Shown here: positions 1-8,746 of the stretch, in pieces | How positions within the stretch are numbered: position 1 is the first letter of the stretch | Layout of the letters: every line of letters begins with the position of its first letter | Source: Bradyrhizobium lablabi | GTDB lineage: Bacteria > Pseudomonadota > Alphaproteobacteria > Rhizobiales > Xanthobacteraceae | Assembly: GCF_018129385.1 (NCBI RefSeq) | Contig: NZ_JAFCLN010000001.1 | Coordinates: forward strand, 186,001 to 250,000 | Direction: 5' to 3' | DNA length: 64,000 nt | Translations under genes and position numbers: made by a program | Notes under the pieces: generated by a model | The model's database searches: none | Seen by the model: only the letters and a program-made list of their open reading frames with translations | What the model was told of the DNA's origin: nothing

Positions 1-1
1 A

Positions 2-355
2 ACGTTCGCGATGAACTGGGAGGCGCATGGCCATCGCTATGGCCTGCCCCGTGCGATCGACGAGGACATCCGCGCCGGACGTACGGTCGTCGTCAATGTG
101 TCGCGCACCGTGATCGATGAAGCGCGCCGCACCTATCTCGACGTTGTCGTGGTGTCGATCACTGCTCCCGCGGACGTTCTCGCCGCGCGACTCGCGATGC
201 GCTCGCGCAGCAGCGACGGCAGCATCGATCAGCGGCTTTCCCGCAAGGTGGATGACGGCGCACCGCCGGACGTTACCATCGTCAATGTCTCAAGCGCGGA
301 ATTCCATGCGCGCCAGCTCGTCCGGGCTATCAAGGGCGCTCGATGGGATGAATAA
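2..355 (+). CDS. phnN: Ribose 1,5-bisphosphate phosphokinase PhnN, C-terminal part (cut by window edge)
   Basis: The reading frame is open from the first bases of the window, so the N-terminal part including the Walker A loop lies outside. The visible ~118 residues carry the PhnN-like stretch NWEAHGHRYGLP near residue 4 and then a typical nucleotide-kinase tail (RTVVVNVSRTVIDEAR, then an LAARLAMR helix). The family phosphorylates ribose 1,5-bisphosphate to PRPP, the last step of phosphonate use through C-P lyase. No other C-P lyase gene is visible here; any would be upstream. The assignment rests on the C-terminal half only. Confidence 0.8.
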   Translation, partial: TFAMNWEAHGHRYGLPRAIDEDIRAGRTVVVNVSRTVIDEARRTYLDVVVVSITAPADVLAARLAMRSRSSDGSIDQRLSRKVDDGAPPDVTIVNVSSAEFHARQLVRAIKGARWDE

Positions 356-382
356 GCGATCCCGGATGCTCGGAGAATTTGA

Positions 383-994
383 ATGACCGTAGTCGCAACC
401 ATCGAACAGCTTGAGGCGATCTATGGTTTCCCGAATGACGCTTCCACCGTGAAAGTGGCTGACAGGGTCACGCCGCCATACCGGGTCCTGATCGAGAAAT
501 CGCCGTTCGCGGCATTGGCGACCAGCGGGCCGGAAGGCCTCGATTGTTCGCCGCGTGGCGATTTGCCGGGCTTCGTTCGCATTCACGATGACAGGACGCT
601 GATGATGCCGGATCGTCGTGGCAACAACCGCGTCGATTCCCTGCGCAACATCGTGCGCGATCCCCGCGTCGCGCTGCTGTTTCTCATTCCGGGCTCCGGC
701 ACAACGCTGCGCATCAACGGTCGCGCGCACTTGTCCGTCGACCCGGACCTGCTGGCTTCATTCAAGATGGAAGGCAAGGCGCCGCGCACCGTCATCGTCA
801 TGGCGGTGGAGGAAATCTATTTCCAGTGTGCCCGCGCCATCGTTCGCTCCGACCTCTGGAATCCCGACAAGCGCGTCGATCCTAAGACGCTGCCAACGCC
901 TGGCGAGATCCTTGCCGGCATGAGCGACAATACGGTCGGCGGCGAAAAATACGACCGGGAATGGCCCGAACGCGCGCGCCAGACGATGTGGTGA
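383..994 (+). CDS. PPOX-class FMN-binding flavoprotein (MSMEG_1061-like pyridoxamine oxidase fold)
   Basis: The 203-aa protein has the split-barrel pattern of pyridoxamine 5'-phosphate oxidase-like proteins: a strand FAALATSGPEGLDCSPRG near residue 48, the flavin-phosphate contact region DRRGNNRVDSLRNI near residue 76, and a C-terminal HPDKR-like segment (WNPDKRV). It resembles the subgroup often labelled MSMEG_1061 family. The substrate is unknown; the fold serves FMN- or F420-dependent reductases. It starts 27 bp after phnN on the same strand and could be co-transcribed, but no phosphonate role is implied by its sequence. Confidence 0.8.
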   Translation: MTVVATIEQLEAIYGFPNDASTVKVADRVTPPYRVLIEKSPFAALATSGPEGLDCSPRGDLPGFVRIHDDRTLMMPDRRGNNRVDSLRNIVRDPRVALLFLIPGSGTTLRINGRAHLSVDPDLLASFKMEGKAPRTVIVMAVEEIYFQCARAIVRSDLWNPDKRVDPKTLPTPGEILAGMSDNTVGGEKYDREWPERARQTMW

Positions 995-1086
995 TGCGCC
1001 GTACCGTGCGCGCCGCGAGATAGGTTCGCGTCGTGCCAAGAGCGCCAATTCACCTTTAAGCACAATACGTTACGTGGCATCAGTGT

Positions 1087-1108
1087 ACCGGGCCGGCGCA
1101 GGCCCGGT
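1087..1108. terminator. Stem-loop between convergent genes, candidate bidirectional terminator
   Basis: Perfect 8-bp arms ACCGGGCC and GGCCCGGT enclose a 6-nt loop. It lies between the PPOX gene (ends 994) and the SDR gene coming from the other side (ends 1154). There is no strong U tract, so this is a candidate only. Confidence 0.45.
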
Positions 1109-1153
1109 TCTACTGTGCATGGGGTTGTTTTCGATATTTTGAGTCCGGCCCTT

Positions 1154-1954
1154 CTAACCGCGCCTTACGCTCGCACCACCATCGACCGGCAGCGTTACGC
1201 CGGTGATGAAGCCGGCCTCGTCGGATGCAAGAAACAGCGCGGCGTTGGCGACGTCCCAACCGGTGCCCATCTTCCGGCGCAGCGGCACCTTGCTGTCGCG
1301 TTCCGCCTCGACCTCGGCGCGGCTCTTCTTGAACTCGCGGGCGCGGGTGTCGACTGCCATCGGCGTGTTCATGAGACCGGGCAGGATGACGTTGGCGCGG
1401 ATGCCGTATTCGGCATTCTGATAGGCGAGCTGTTCGGTGAAGGCGATCATCGCCGATTTGGTCGCCTTGTAGGCGACATACGGATAGGTCGTGATCGCCG
1501 CCATCGAAGAGATGTTGATGATGGCGCCGCTGCGCTGCTCGCGCATGATCGGGATCACGTGCTTGGCCGCCAGGATGCAGCTCTTGAGGTTGATCGCCAC
1601 GACGCGGTCGAAAGCTTCCTCGGTGATGGCGAGCAGCTCGGCGTCGCCGCCGGAGAGGCTGACGCCGACATTGTTGTGCAGGACATCGATACGGCCCCAC
1701 CGTCCATGCGCATCCGCCACCATGGCCTTGATATCGGCGTCGCTGGTGACGTCTGCCTTGCAGGCCGCCGCGATGCCGCCCTTCGCCGCGATCAGATCGA
1801 CGGTCTCCTGCGCCGAATCCGCGTGGTGATCGACACACAGCACTTTCGCGCCCTCGCGGGCAAAGGTCAGTGCGGTGGCCCGACCGTTGCCGATCCCTTC
1901 GCCGGGACTTTGTCCGGCGCCGACGACGATGGCGATGCGATCCTTCAGACGCAT
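1154..1954 (-). CDS. SDR family NAD(P)-dependent oxidoreductase
   Basis: A 266-aa classical short-chain dehydrogenase. The cofactor loop GAGQSPGEGIGNG is near residue 12, the HNNVG strand near residue 93, the catalytic Ser in NISSMA and the YxxxK pair in AYKATK near residue 160. A C-terminal TGVTLPVDGG segment is typical of the family. It is the last gene of a minus-strand trio with a CMD-family protein (1-nt gap) and a patatin, divergent from acetoacetate decarboxylase. The substrate cannot be read from sequence. A role in keto/hydroxy-acid turnover is suggested only by context. Confidence 0.88.
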   Translation of the reverse strand: MRLKDRIAIVVGAGQSPGEGIGNGRATALTFAREGAKVLCVDHHADSAQETVDLIAAKGGIAAACKADVTSDADIKAMVADAHGRWGRIDVLHNNVGVSLSGGDAELLAITEEAFDRVVAINLKSCILAAKHVIPIMREQRSGAIINISSMAAITTYPYVAYKATKSAMIAFTEQLAYQNAEYGIRANVILPGLMNTPMAVDTRAREFKKSRAEVEAERDSKVPLRRKMGTGWDVANAALFLASDEAGFITGVTLPVDGGASVRRG

Positions 1955-1955
1955 G

Positions 1956-2510
1956 TCAGTTCACTCCCGGAATCGGATACTGCTGGAGTACCTCTTTGTA
2001 ATAGGGCTCGTTGTCGATCTGCATGGTGGCCAGCACGCGGACGACAGCGCAGTAGAAGGCGATCGTGAGCACGAGGTCGGTCATGTGCTCGTCGGACAAG
2101 TCCTTCTTGATTTCGGCGAAGGTGGCGTCAGACATGGCGAGATGGCGGACCATTTCGCGGGCGCCCTTCAGGATCGCTTTTGCCAGCGGTTCCAGCCTGG
2201 ACGGCTTGCCCTCGGTCTCCGCCATCAACCCTTCGATATCTTCGTCAGTGACGCCGAACTCCTTGCCGATCTTCACGTGATGGGTGAATTCATATTCCGA
2301 TTTCTCGAGCCATCCGACCTGGAGGATGGCGAGTTCGCGCAGGCGGGGATCGAGCTTGCTCTTGTGGCGGATGTAGCCGCCGAGGCCGCTGAAGGCGCGC
2401 GCCATGTCGGGCGAATTGACCAGCAGCTTGTGCAGATTGGTATTGCGCTTGAGCATGTCCCGGTATTCGGGCGCGACCTGGTCGGCCTCGAGATAGGGCA
2501 GGCGGGCCAT
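1956..2510 (-). CDS. Carboxymuconolactone decarboxylase (CMD) family protein
   Basis: A 184-aa all-helical protein of the CMD/AhpD superfamily, recognised from RELAILQVGWLEKSEYEFTHH near the middle, including the conserved E and H positions of the CMD motif. No CxxC pair is present, so it is not an AhpD peroxidase. I chose the ATG at 2510 because a GGGGAG ribosome site precedes it; a longer frame upstream lacks support. Downstream the SDR gene begins after one nucleotide. Such proteins act in aromatic-acid or peroxide-related pathways; the reaction here is unknown. Confidence 0.85.
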   Translation of the reverse strand: MARLPYLEADQVAPEYRDMLKRNTNLHKLLVNSPDMARAFSGLGGYIRHKSKLDPRLRELAILQVGWLEKSEYEFTHHVKIGKEFGVTDEDIEGLMAETEGKPSRLEPLAKAILKGAREMVRHLAMSDATFAEIKKDLSDEHMTDLVLTIAFYCAVVRVLATMQIDNEPYYKEVLQQYPIPGVN

Positions 2511-2676
2511 CTTGTTTCTCCCCGTTCGGCTCTCTGCTGAGCCTGCATGGCCCGGAGCCTGTTCTTCACGTGGGAGTTGAGACATATCCGGCCGGCGCGG
2601 TAAAGGCGCCAGCAGGCCGATACGTGCAGACCGGCCCTGCGTCGAGGGCAGCGAATGCGCTTTGGGGGAAGGGTGG

Positions 2677-3837
2677 CTAGTAGTCCCTCTCGCGGTGTAC
2701 GTCGTGGACCACGATGCCCATGCCGTGCGCCGGAATTTCCAGCCAGTCGCGGCGCATCAGCGTCCGGCGCGTATCTTCAAGGCCGCTCTGCCAGTGCTCG
2801 CGCATGGAGGTTGCCGAGAACTCGTGATCCTTGGAGTCGCCTTCGTAGGCCTTCTGCTGATAAATCAAATGCAGGATCGTGATTTCGGGCAGATGGGCCA
2901 GCTTCTCGCGCATCTCACGTTCGCGGTCGCTCAATTGCTCTTCCGGGACCTTCAACAGCGCCTTGTAGTATTCGGTCTTCAGATTGTTCATGCGCTTGTA
3001 GATGTCGGTGTTATGGCGCGCGCGCGAGGAGTACATGATGTCCTTGTGGCGGGCCATCACTTCCTGAATGTCGCGCGGCAGCGCGCCGCGGGCGCTGAAG
3101 AGGTCGACCTGGAACACCAGCGAGTTCAGCCGGTCGTCCTGATCGAGCAGATGCTGAAGCGGCGTGTTGGAGACAATGCCGCCATCCCAGAAATGATCGG
3201 TACCGATCCTCACCATCGGCAGCGCGGGCGGCAACGCGCCGCTCGCCATCACGTGCTCGGGCGCGATCACTTCCTTCTTGTTGTCGAAGTACAGGAAGTT
3301 GCCGGTGAGCACGTTGACCGCGCCGACTGCGAAATGCATTTTTCGAGCGTTGATGAGATCGAAGTCGACCAGTTCCAGCAAGGTCTCGCGTAGCGGCGTG
3401 GTGTCGTAATAGCTGGTGGCGGTCTTCGCACCGGCCGGGCTGAACCAGGGATTGACGTCGTGCGGCTTGAAGAAGCCGGGCTGGCCCAGTGTCGACGTTA
3501 GGAACGAGCTCGTGAGGTTGCGCGCCTTGCGGTAGACGTCGCCATCGGGCGTATAGTGCCAGATCTTTCGGGCGGTGATCCGGTCCCAGAAGATGCGCAG
3601 CTTTTCGAGGCGCTGCTCGGGCGGGTTGCCGGCGATGATGGCGGAATTGATGGCGCCGATCGATACGCCGCAGACCCAGTCCGGCTCCATGCCGGCTTCA
3701 TGCAAGGCCTGATACACGCCGGCCTGATAGGCGCCCAGCGCACCGCCGCCCTGCAGCACCAGCGCCACGCGATGACAACGGTCCGGCCGCCAGGCCGTCG
3801 AAGCTGCTGTTTCCGAACCCGGCGTGCGCGCGTCCAT
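2677..3837 (-). CDS. Patatin-like phospholipase family protein
   Basis: The protein is 386 aa from the ATG at 3837, which has an AGAGAG site upstream. It shows the three patatin marks in order: the oxyanion-hole loop GGGALGAYQAG (~residue 30), the nucleophile elbow GVSIG (~60) and the catalytic Asp in DGGIVSNTP (~220). The family hydrolyses acyl esters; bacterial relatives near PHB or ketone-body genes are common. It heads the minus-strand operon and faces acetoacetate decarboxylase across 206 bp. The longer frame to 3906 has no better start. Confidence 0.9.
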   Translation of the reverse strand: MDARTPGSETAASTAWRPDRCHRVALVLQGGGALGAYQAGVYQALHEAGMEPDWVCGVSIGAINSAIIAGNPPEQRLEKLRIFWDRITARKIWHYTPDGDVYRKARNLTSSFLTSTLGQPGFFKPHDVNPWFSPAGAKTATSYYDTTPLRETLLELVDFDLINARKMHFAVGAVNVLTGNFLYFDNKKEVIAPEHVMASGALPPALPMVRIGTDHFWDGGIVSNTPLQHLLDQDDRLNSLVFQVDLFSARGALPRDIQEVMARHKDIMYSSRARHNTDIYKRMNNLKTEYYKALLKVPEEQLSDREREMREKLAHLPEITILHLIYQQKAYEGDSKDHEFSATSMREHWQSGLEDTRRTLMRRDWLEIPAHGMGIVVHDVHRERDY

Positions 3838-4043
3838 CGTGATGCTCTCTTCTTGATCTTGATCGGGCGCAGAATTCAAAAATGCGATGACGCTGGTGTG
3901 ACACATCCGGCTCTTCGCTCGCCTGCGCGGGTGCGGAAATTATCGGCTCGCGGTGGTCAGTCGCTTCATACCTCTGTCAAAGACGGACACTAGCAATTGC
4001 GGCAAGCGCTCAATGCTGGGCTACGGACAACAGGGGGTATCCG
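3838..4043. promoter_or_regulatory. Divergent intergenic region, patatin operon versus acetoacetate decarboxylase
   Basis: The 206 bp between divergent starts must hold both promoters. I saw no convincing operator or riboswitch. The adc side ends in an AGGGGG ribosome site 6 nt before its ATG. Confidence 0.35.
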
Positions 4044-4817
4044 ATGCGCAAGGCCGATGTGCTGAAACTTCCGTCAATGCCGATGGCCGGCCCGAGCTAT
4101 CCGGCAGGACCGTATCGCTTCATCAATCGCGAATTCCTCGTCATCACCTATGAGACCGATCCGGATCTGATCCGTGCGGGCCTGCCCGAACCGCTCGAGC
4201 CGGTCGACCAGCCGATCGTGCATTATGAATGGATCAAGATGCCCGACAGCTCCGGCTTCGGCAGCTACACCGAGTCTGGCCTCGTGATCCCGGCCCGCTT
4301 CAATGGCGAAGAGGTCAACTTCGTTTCGCAGATGTATCTCGACGACGATCCGCCGATCGCTGCCGGCCGCGAGATCTGGGGCTTTCCCAAGAAGTACGCT
4401 CACCCGAAACTTGAAGTGGTGAAGGACACCCTGACCGGCACGCTGGAATATGCCAGCCAGCTCGTCGCCATGGGCACCATGGGCTACAAGCACGAGGCGA
4501 TGGCCGGCAACGGCGAATTGACCCGCGCCACGCTCTCGAAAACGCAGATCAACCTGAAGCTTATCCCGGGCGTCGATGGCCGTGCCGAGGTCTGCCAACT
4601 GGTCGCGATCAATCTGGCCGATATCGTCGTGAAGGGATCGTGGATCGGACCCGGACGGCTTCATCTCATTCCACACGTCAATGCGCCGGTGGCCGATTTT
4701 CCGGTGCGGCGCGTGGTCGGCGCACATCATTTCCTGGCCGATCTGACGCTGCCCTATGGCCGCGTGGTCTATGACTACAACAAAGAGACCGATGACCTCG
4801 CCGAGGCCGCTGAATAG
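4044..4817 (+). CDS. adc: Acetoacetate decarboxylase
   Basis: The 257-aa protein matches the acetoacetate decarboxylase family throughout. The Schiff-base region REIWGFPKKYAHPKL near residue 113 contains the paired lysines of which the first forms the imine with substrate. The conserved EWIKMPDSSGFGSYTES stretch precedes it. It converts acetoacetate to acetone and CO2. Context with a divergent SDR/CMD/patatin operon suggests ketone-body or PHB-derived acetoacetate turnover, but no 3-hydroxybutyrate dehydrogenase is clearly identified next to it. The start has a strong AGGGGG site. Confidence 0.92.
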   Translation: MRKADVLKLPSMPMAGPSYPAGPYRFINREFLVITYETDPDLIRAGLPEPLEPVDQPIVHYEWIKMPDSSGFGSYTESGLVIPARFNGEEVNFVSQMYLDDDPPIAAGREIWGFPKKYAHPKLEVVKDTLTGTLEYASQLVAMGTMGYKHEAMAGNGELTRATLSKTQINLKLIPGVDGRAEVCQLVAINLADIVVKGSWIGPGRLHLIPHVNAPVADFPVRRVVGAHHFLADLTLPYGRVVYDYNKETDDLAEAAE

Positions 4818-4920
4818 CGGCCTGACACATATCTGTAACATCGGCGTCATTGAATAGGGCGGTTTGGAGCCGGTGAGACAGGCTGGCGATATTTGATTTC
4901 GATAGTGCAGGGTGTGTCCC

Positions 4921-5970
4921 ATGCAGGCTGAAACACCGGTTGCTCGCGTCCTGCTCGATCCGGAAGCAGGGCGCCCTGCGAATTTGCAGACCTCGATCCC
5001 CGGGCTGGTCTGGGCCTTCCGCATTCCTTCAGACGGCAGTCCCGAACCGCTGGCGATCGACCAGCCCATCGAGCTGCCGCACAACGGGCTGCTCTGGCTG
5101 CATTTCAACCTTGCCGATGCAAGGGCGCTGCAATGGCTGGAATCCCCCGTGCTGGAAATGCCGAACGCGGCGCGCACGCTGCTGGTCTCCAGCGACAACT
5201 ATCAGCAGCTTCATGCCCACGACGATGCCGTGTACGGCGTGATCTCCGATCTCAAGCGCGATATCGGGGAAGCCACCGAAGAGACCGGCTATCTGCATTT
5301 CGTCATGACCGAGGGCCTGCTGGTCAGCGGACGGCATCACGCGCTGTGTGCAGTGGATGCCACGCGCCGCGCACTGGAGGCGGGACGCCGGATCGGAAAC
5401 GCCGCGGGGCTGTTCGAGACCATCATCGAGAACGTCGCCGATACCATGGACCGCGTTGCCGAGCGGATCGCGCAATCGCTCGACGAGATCGAGGAGCAGG
5501 TGCTGTCCGACGATGCTTCGGACCTGCGCCAGCGGCTCGGCCGCCTGCGCCGGACCTGCGTCCGGCTGCATCGCCAGCTCTCCGGCCTGCGGATCGTCTT
5601 CCTCCGCCTGGAGCAGAGCAATCTCAAGGAGCTGAAGCCGGCACTCCAGCTCCGCGCCGGAAAACTGGCGCAGCGCCTCGATGGCCTCGATCACACCGTG
5701 GTCGAAATGCGCGAGCGCAGCCGCCTGTTGCAGGAAGAGCTTCATCTGAAGATCGAGGAGCAGGGCAACAACAGCCTGCGGGTCCTGTCAGTGCTGACTG
5801 CGATGCTGCTGCCGCCGACGCTCGTCACCGGCATTTTCGGCATGAACACCAAGGGCCTGCCGCTGACCGACAATGAGACCGGTTTCCTGTGGGCGATGTT
5901 GCTTCTGATTTTGTCGTCGGCTGCGGCCTTCCTGATCATGAAGCGCATCGGTCTCATCAGGAAATTCTGA
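4921..5970 (+). CDS. CorA/ZntB-family divalent cation transporter
   Basis: A 349-aa protein with a long cytoplasmic N-terminal domain, a coiled-coil rod (~residues 180-280: SLDEIEEQVL through LQEELHLKIEEQ) and two C-terminal membrane helices. The signature GMN motif appears as GMNTKGLPL between them, which is closer to ZntB-type GMN-x-G-P variants than to Mg-specific CorA. It should act as a pentameric inner-membrane channel for Zn or Mg. I used the ATG at 4921; a GTG nine bases earlier is also possible. Metal specificity is uncertain. Confidence 0.85.
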   Translation: MQAETPVARVLLDPEAGRPANLQTSIPGLVWAFRIPSDGSPEPLAIDQPIELPHNGLLWLHFNLADARALQWLESPVLEMPNAARTLLVSSDNYQQLHAHDDAVYGVISDLKRDIGEATEETGYLHFVMTEGLLVSGRHHALCAVDATRRALEAGRRIGNAAGLFETIIENVADTMDRVAERIAQSLDEIEEQVLSDDASDLRQRLGRLRRTCVRLHRQLSGLRIVFLRLEQSNLKELKPALQLRAGKLAQRLDGLDHTVVEMRERSRLLQEELHLKIEEQGNNSLRVLSVLTAMLLPPTLVTGIFGMNTKGLPLTDNETGFLWAMLLLILSSAAAFLIMKRIGLIRKF

Positions 5971-5997
5971 GCCCGGGCGTGAGGCGGAAACCGCACG

Positions 5998-7389
5998 ATG
6001 TCCTTGTTGCCCAGGGTGGTCGGTCTAGCTGCGTATCTTGCTGGCGCCCTGGCAACGCTACCGGCGCATGCCGGCGCCAAGGATGAAAGTGCAGCCGAGT
6101 GGCTGGCGCCGAAATGGCTCAATGACGCCTATGCCTCGCTGGTCGCGAAGGGCCTGACTTTCGGCGCGACCTATATTGGCGACAACATCACCAACGTCAC
6201 GGGCGGATCATCGCGGGGCGCGATTCATTTCGGACGCTTTGATTTCTCCGTCGATGCTGATCTCGAAAAGCTGGTTGGCTGGACCGGCGGGCGGATCTAC
6301 GCCAACATGTTTCACCTCTATGGCCGCGGGCTGTCGCGCAACTATGTGCACAACCTCGCGACCATCAGCGAGATCGAGGCGCTGCCCGACACGCGGATGT
6401 ACAACGCGTATTTCGAGCAAAGCTTTTTCAACGGCAGGCTGAACATCCGCGCCGGCCAGCAAGCCGCCGACGTCGAGTTCTTCGACAGCCAGACCGACGA
6501 TTTGTTCGTCAACGGCACGTTCGGCTGGCCGGCCGGCAAGGCCAACAATTTGCCGGCGGGCGGGCCGGCGCCGCCAATCGCCGTGCCCGGTCTCCGAGTC
6601 AAGGCTCAGCTTACGGACGATTTCACGGTCTTCGGTGCGGTGTTCAACGGCACTGCGGCTGCACCCGGCGAGGGCGATCCGCAGCTCCGCGACAATCACG
6701 GTCTGGCGTACCGCATCAACGATCCGCGATGGGTGATCGGGCAGGTCCGCTGGGACTACAACATCGACATCGGCGGCCGTGCGTTGCCCGGCAATTTCAC
6801 GCCGGGTGGCTGGCGCCATTACGGGGAGTTCGACGACCAGCGCTTCACCATGGGAGGCCTCTCGATCGCCGACCCCAGCGGTACAGGCATCCCGGCAAAA
6901 CTTCGCGGCAACTGGGGAATTTTCGCGGTCTTTGAGCAAACGCTCTATCGGCCGGCGTCAGTGACCGAGAAGGGCGTTTCGGCATCGGTACCAGGGGTAT
7001 CGTCCTTCCTGCGGATCGCCTACAGCCCGCCGGATCGAAACCTGATCGACCTTTACATCGACGGCGGCATCGGCGTGAGTGGCCTCGTTCCCGGACGGCC
7101 TGTCGATCGATTTGGCGTAGCCGCCGCCTTCATGCGCATTTCCGGCGCGGCACGTGGCCTTGATCTCGACACCCGCTTCTTTGACGGCGTTCCGAGTCCG
7201 GTGCGCAGCAATGAGACCTTGATCGAGTTCATCTATGAGGCGCATGTCAAGCCGGGCTGGCTGCTCGCGCCATACTTTCAGTATGTGTTTCGCCCGTCCG
7301 GCGGCATTCCCAATCCGAGCGATCCGACCGGCATTTCGCGGATCGGCGATGCCGCGGTATTCGGGCTGACATCGACGCTTAGATATTGA
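5998..7389 (+). CDS. Carbohydrate-selective porin, OprB family
   Basis: A 463-aa protein with an N-terminal signal peptide ending near AHAGAKDES, followed by alternating strand-rich sequence and the OprB-like block from GLTFGATYIGDNITN through RIYANMFHLYGRGLS. The protein ends in a beta-strand with aromatic terminus (LTSTLRY), as needed for outer-membrane insertion. OprB porins pass sugars and other small solutes. It lies 27 bp behind the CorA/ZntB gene with a GAGGCGG-like site, so the two may share a transcript. Confidence 0.88.
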   Translation: MSLLPRVVGLAAYLAGALATLPAHAGAKDESAAEWLAPKWLNDAYASLVAKGLTFGATYIGDNITNVTGGSSRGAIHFGRFDFSVDADLEKLVGWTGGRIYANMFHLYGRGLSRNYVHNLATISEIEALPDTRMYNAYFEQSFFNGRLNIRAGQQAADVEFFDSQTDDLFVNGTFGWPAGKANNLPAGGPAPPIAVPGLRVKAQLTDDFTVFGAVFNGTAAAPGEGDPQLRDNHGLAYRINDPRWVIGQVRWDYNIDIGGRALPGNFTPGGWRHYGEFDDQRFTMGGLSIADPSGTGIPAKLRGNWGIFAVFEQTLYRPASVTEKGVSASVPGVSSFLRIAYSPPDRNLIDLYIDGGIGVSGLVPGRPVDRFGVAAAFMRISGAARGLDLDTRFFDGVPSPVRSNETLIEFIYEAHVKPGWLLAPYFQYVFRPSGGIPNPSDPTGISRIGDAAVFGLTSTLRY

Positions 7390-7443
7390 ACGCGCCATCG
7401 CGTTGGTTGGGATGACGCGCGCGCCTCGTGATGCGCAACGCTT

Positions 7444-7665
7444 TCACGCCGCCACATCGAGCAATCGCGATGAACCCCTGACCAGAACCTTTCGTCCCTT
7501 TGTCGTGATGAGGGCGATGTCTTCGCACATTGCGACGAGTTCGAGCGCAACGAGACTTTCGAGAACATGGCGGCTCGGCCTGCGCGGCATCGATGCCGGA
7601 GTACGCAAAGCCTTCAGTGTCTCCCACTGATCGGGCGTGAGTTCGTGGTCCAGTTCCGTATTCAT
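7444..7665 (-). CDS. Small conserved-looking protein, unknown function
   Basis: I do not recognise a family. The 73-aa protein starting MNTELDHELTPDQWETL appears to be one helical domain with a winged-helix-like rhythm (LTPDQWETLKALR, then HVLESLVALELVAM, then ALITTKGRKVL). The ALITTKGRKVL ending is similar to wing strands in MarR-like folds, but it is too short for assignment. A longer frame extends upstream to 7785; the internal ATG at 7665 is preferred because the sequence before it is basic and unlike a protein start. Confidence 0.6.
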   Translation of the reverse strand: MNTELDHELTPDQWETLKALRTPASMPRRPSRHVLESLVALELVAMCEDIALITTKGRKVLVRGSSRLLDVAA

Positions 7666-7812
7666 GTCGCCTCGAATCGCAAAGTTCCTTTGGCGCTCGC
7701 CTCTTACAAAGCGGTCGTGAATACTGTGCGACTGAAACGAGTCGGGAATTCGATTCGGAGTCACATTACGAGGTGAGATCGTCACATCAAAGTGTAGCTG
7801 GAATTGATCGAA

Positions 7813-8136
7813 TTAGACGGGCGAATTCAGCTTCAATCCGACCATGCCGGCGACAATCAGCGTCAGGCAAAGGATACGTACCGGATCGGCCGACTCGCTG
7901 AACAGGATTATTCCAACGACGATACTTCCGGCAGCGCCGATCCCGGTCCAGATGGCATAGGCCGTGCCGAATGGCAGCGATCTCAACGCGACCGCCATCA
8001 GCGCAAAACTGAGGATGATGGCAAGCACGGTCCCGGCCGTCGGCCAGAATCGCGTGAGGCCATCGGAATATTTCAGGCCGAGCGCCCAGCCGATCTCGAG
8101 CAGGCCGGCTGCCAGCAATGCAAGCCACGCGCTCAC
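7813..8136 (-). CDS. SMR-family small multidrug/guanidinium exporter, SugE-like
   Basis: The 107-aa, four-helix protein begins at a GTG with a GGAGC site. The first helix has the family's membrane-embedded glutamate in LLEIGWALGLKYS, which is needed for proton-coupled antiport. The pattern W-A-x-G-L-K-Y is nearer to SugE/Gdx proteins than to EmrE, and Gdx members export guanidinium. I looked for a guanidine riboswitch upstream and did not find one. An operator-like 18-bp sequence about 40 bp upstream is shared with another promoter in the window. Confidence 0.85.
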   Translation of the reverse strand: MSAWLALLAAGLLEIGWALGLKYSDGLTRFWPTAGTVLAIILSFALMAVALRSLPFGTAYAIWTGIGAAGSIVVGIILFSESADPVRILCLTLIVAGMVGLKLNSPV

Positions 8137-8176
8137 GGTTGCTCCGATGCAGGCGATAGCTTCACATTCGGTGCGC

Positions 8177-8194
8177 AACTATCGACGATAGACT
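8177..8194. promoter_or_regulatory. 18-bp operator-like motif, copy 1 (AACTATCGACGATAGACT)
   Basis: The core CTATCG-A-CGATAG is a palindrome. The same 18 bp with one change recur at 55345-55362 in a divergent promoter. It lies about 40 bp upstream of the SMR gene start, a position suited to a repressor site. The binding protein is unknown. Confidence 0.5.
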
Positions 8195-8341
8195 CGATAT
8201 GGGAGCAACAGGCAGCCATGGTGCCTCTGGCCTGAGAGGACGATCAGTGTCTCTCCCTTGCGTGGTTCGTGCGACAGGGATGTGACAGCCGGCGAGAAAC
8301 CGTGTGGGATTGGTTAAGGGACGGCGAAGCGCCCCGGAAGC

Positions 8342-8617
8342 TCACGTCGGCTCGTGCTTGCGCAGGTCGCGAATGTGGTCGAAATGCCTCGCCTGAAGAT
8401 CGGCTTCATCCGCTTCGATCTCGGGCAGCGCCGCCTCGGCGAGAATATCCGCTGTGACGTCCTCGACGGCGGAGCCGGCTATTTCGTGGATGAAGCTGAT
8501 ATTGCGGTATTCACCGGTCGCGATGCGCGAGACGACCTCCCGCCTGGTGATTTCGGGATCGACTACGGCCTCCCGGCCGCGCCGGCCGTAATCGATCATG
8601 ACGACGAAATATTGCAT
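8342..8617 (-). CDS. Small protein of unknown function under repressor-type promoter
   Basis: A 91-aa acidic protein beginning MQYFVVMIDYGRRGREAVV, with a GGAG ribosome site 6 nt before the ATG. No known domain is recognised. A helical C-terminal half ends in DLQARHFDHIRDLRK. Its promoter is strong (TTGACA, 17 bp, AATAAT), and two 15-bp operator-like sites (8652-8666 and 8682-8696) match those around the neighbouring phage-type repressor gene. It is therefore probably silenced by that repressor and may be a lysogeny-linked or damage-induced gene. Confidence 0.7.
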   Translation of the reverse strand: MQYFVVMIDYGRRGREAVVDPEITRREVVSRIATGEYRNISFIHEIAGSAVEDVTADILAEAALPEIEADEADLQARHFDHIRDLRKHEPT

Positions 8618-8646
8618 GGTGCTCCGGTAGCAGGACGGCATGCACT

Positions 8647-8696
8647 ATTATTTCCGAAAAACAGAATTTTGTCAAGCTATTTTCGGAAAAGAGGAA
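8647..8696 (-). promoter_or_regulatory. Promoter with two CI-type operators upstream of the 91-aa gene
   Basis: On the minus strand TTGACA (8675-8670) and AATAAT (8652-8647) are separated by 17 bp. Site TTCCGAAAAACAGAA (8652-8666) fills the spacer and TTCGGAAAAGAGGAA (8682-8696) sits just upstream of the -35. Both fit the TTC-N9-GAA dyad found three more times at 9384-9458. Confidence 0.65.
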
Positions 8697-8746
8697 ATCG
8701 AGAGCGACCGCCCCGGCGACCCCGGGGCGAATCACCTATCCTCGGG

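Noticed and set aside
1115..2068. 317-codon plus-strand frame opposite the SDR gene
   Set aside because: Antisense to a clear SDR with all motifs; His/Arg/Asp-rich shadow.
8137..8340. Possible glycine or guanidine riboswitch upstream of the SMR gene (CTCTCAGG and GGGAGAG elements)
   Set aside because: The paired segments are only about 12 nt apart, forming a simple hairpin; the conserved cores of ykkC-type, mini-ykkC and glycine riboswitches are absent.
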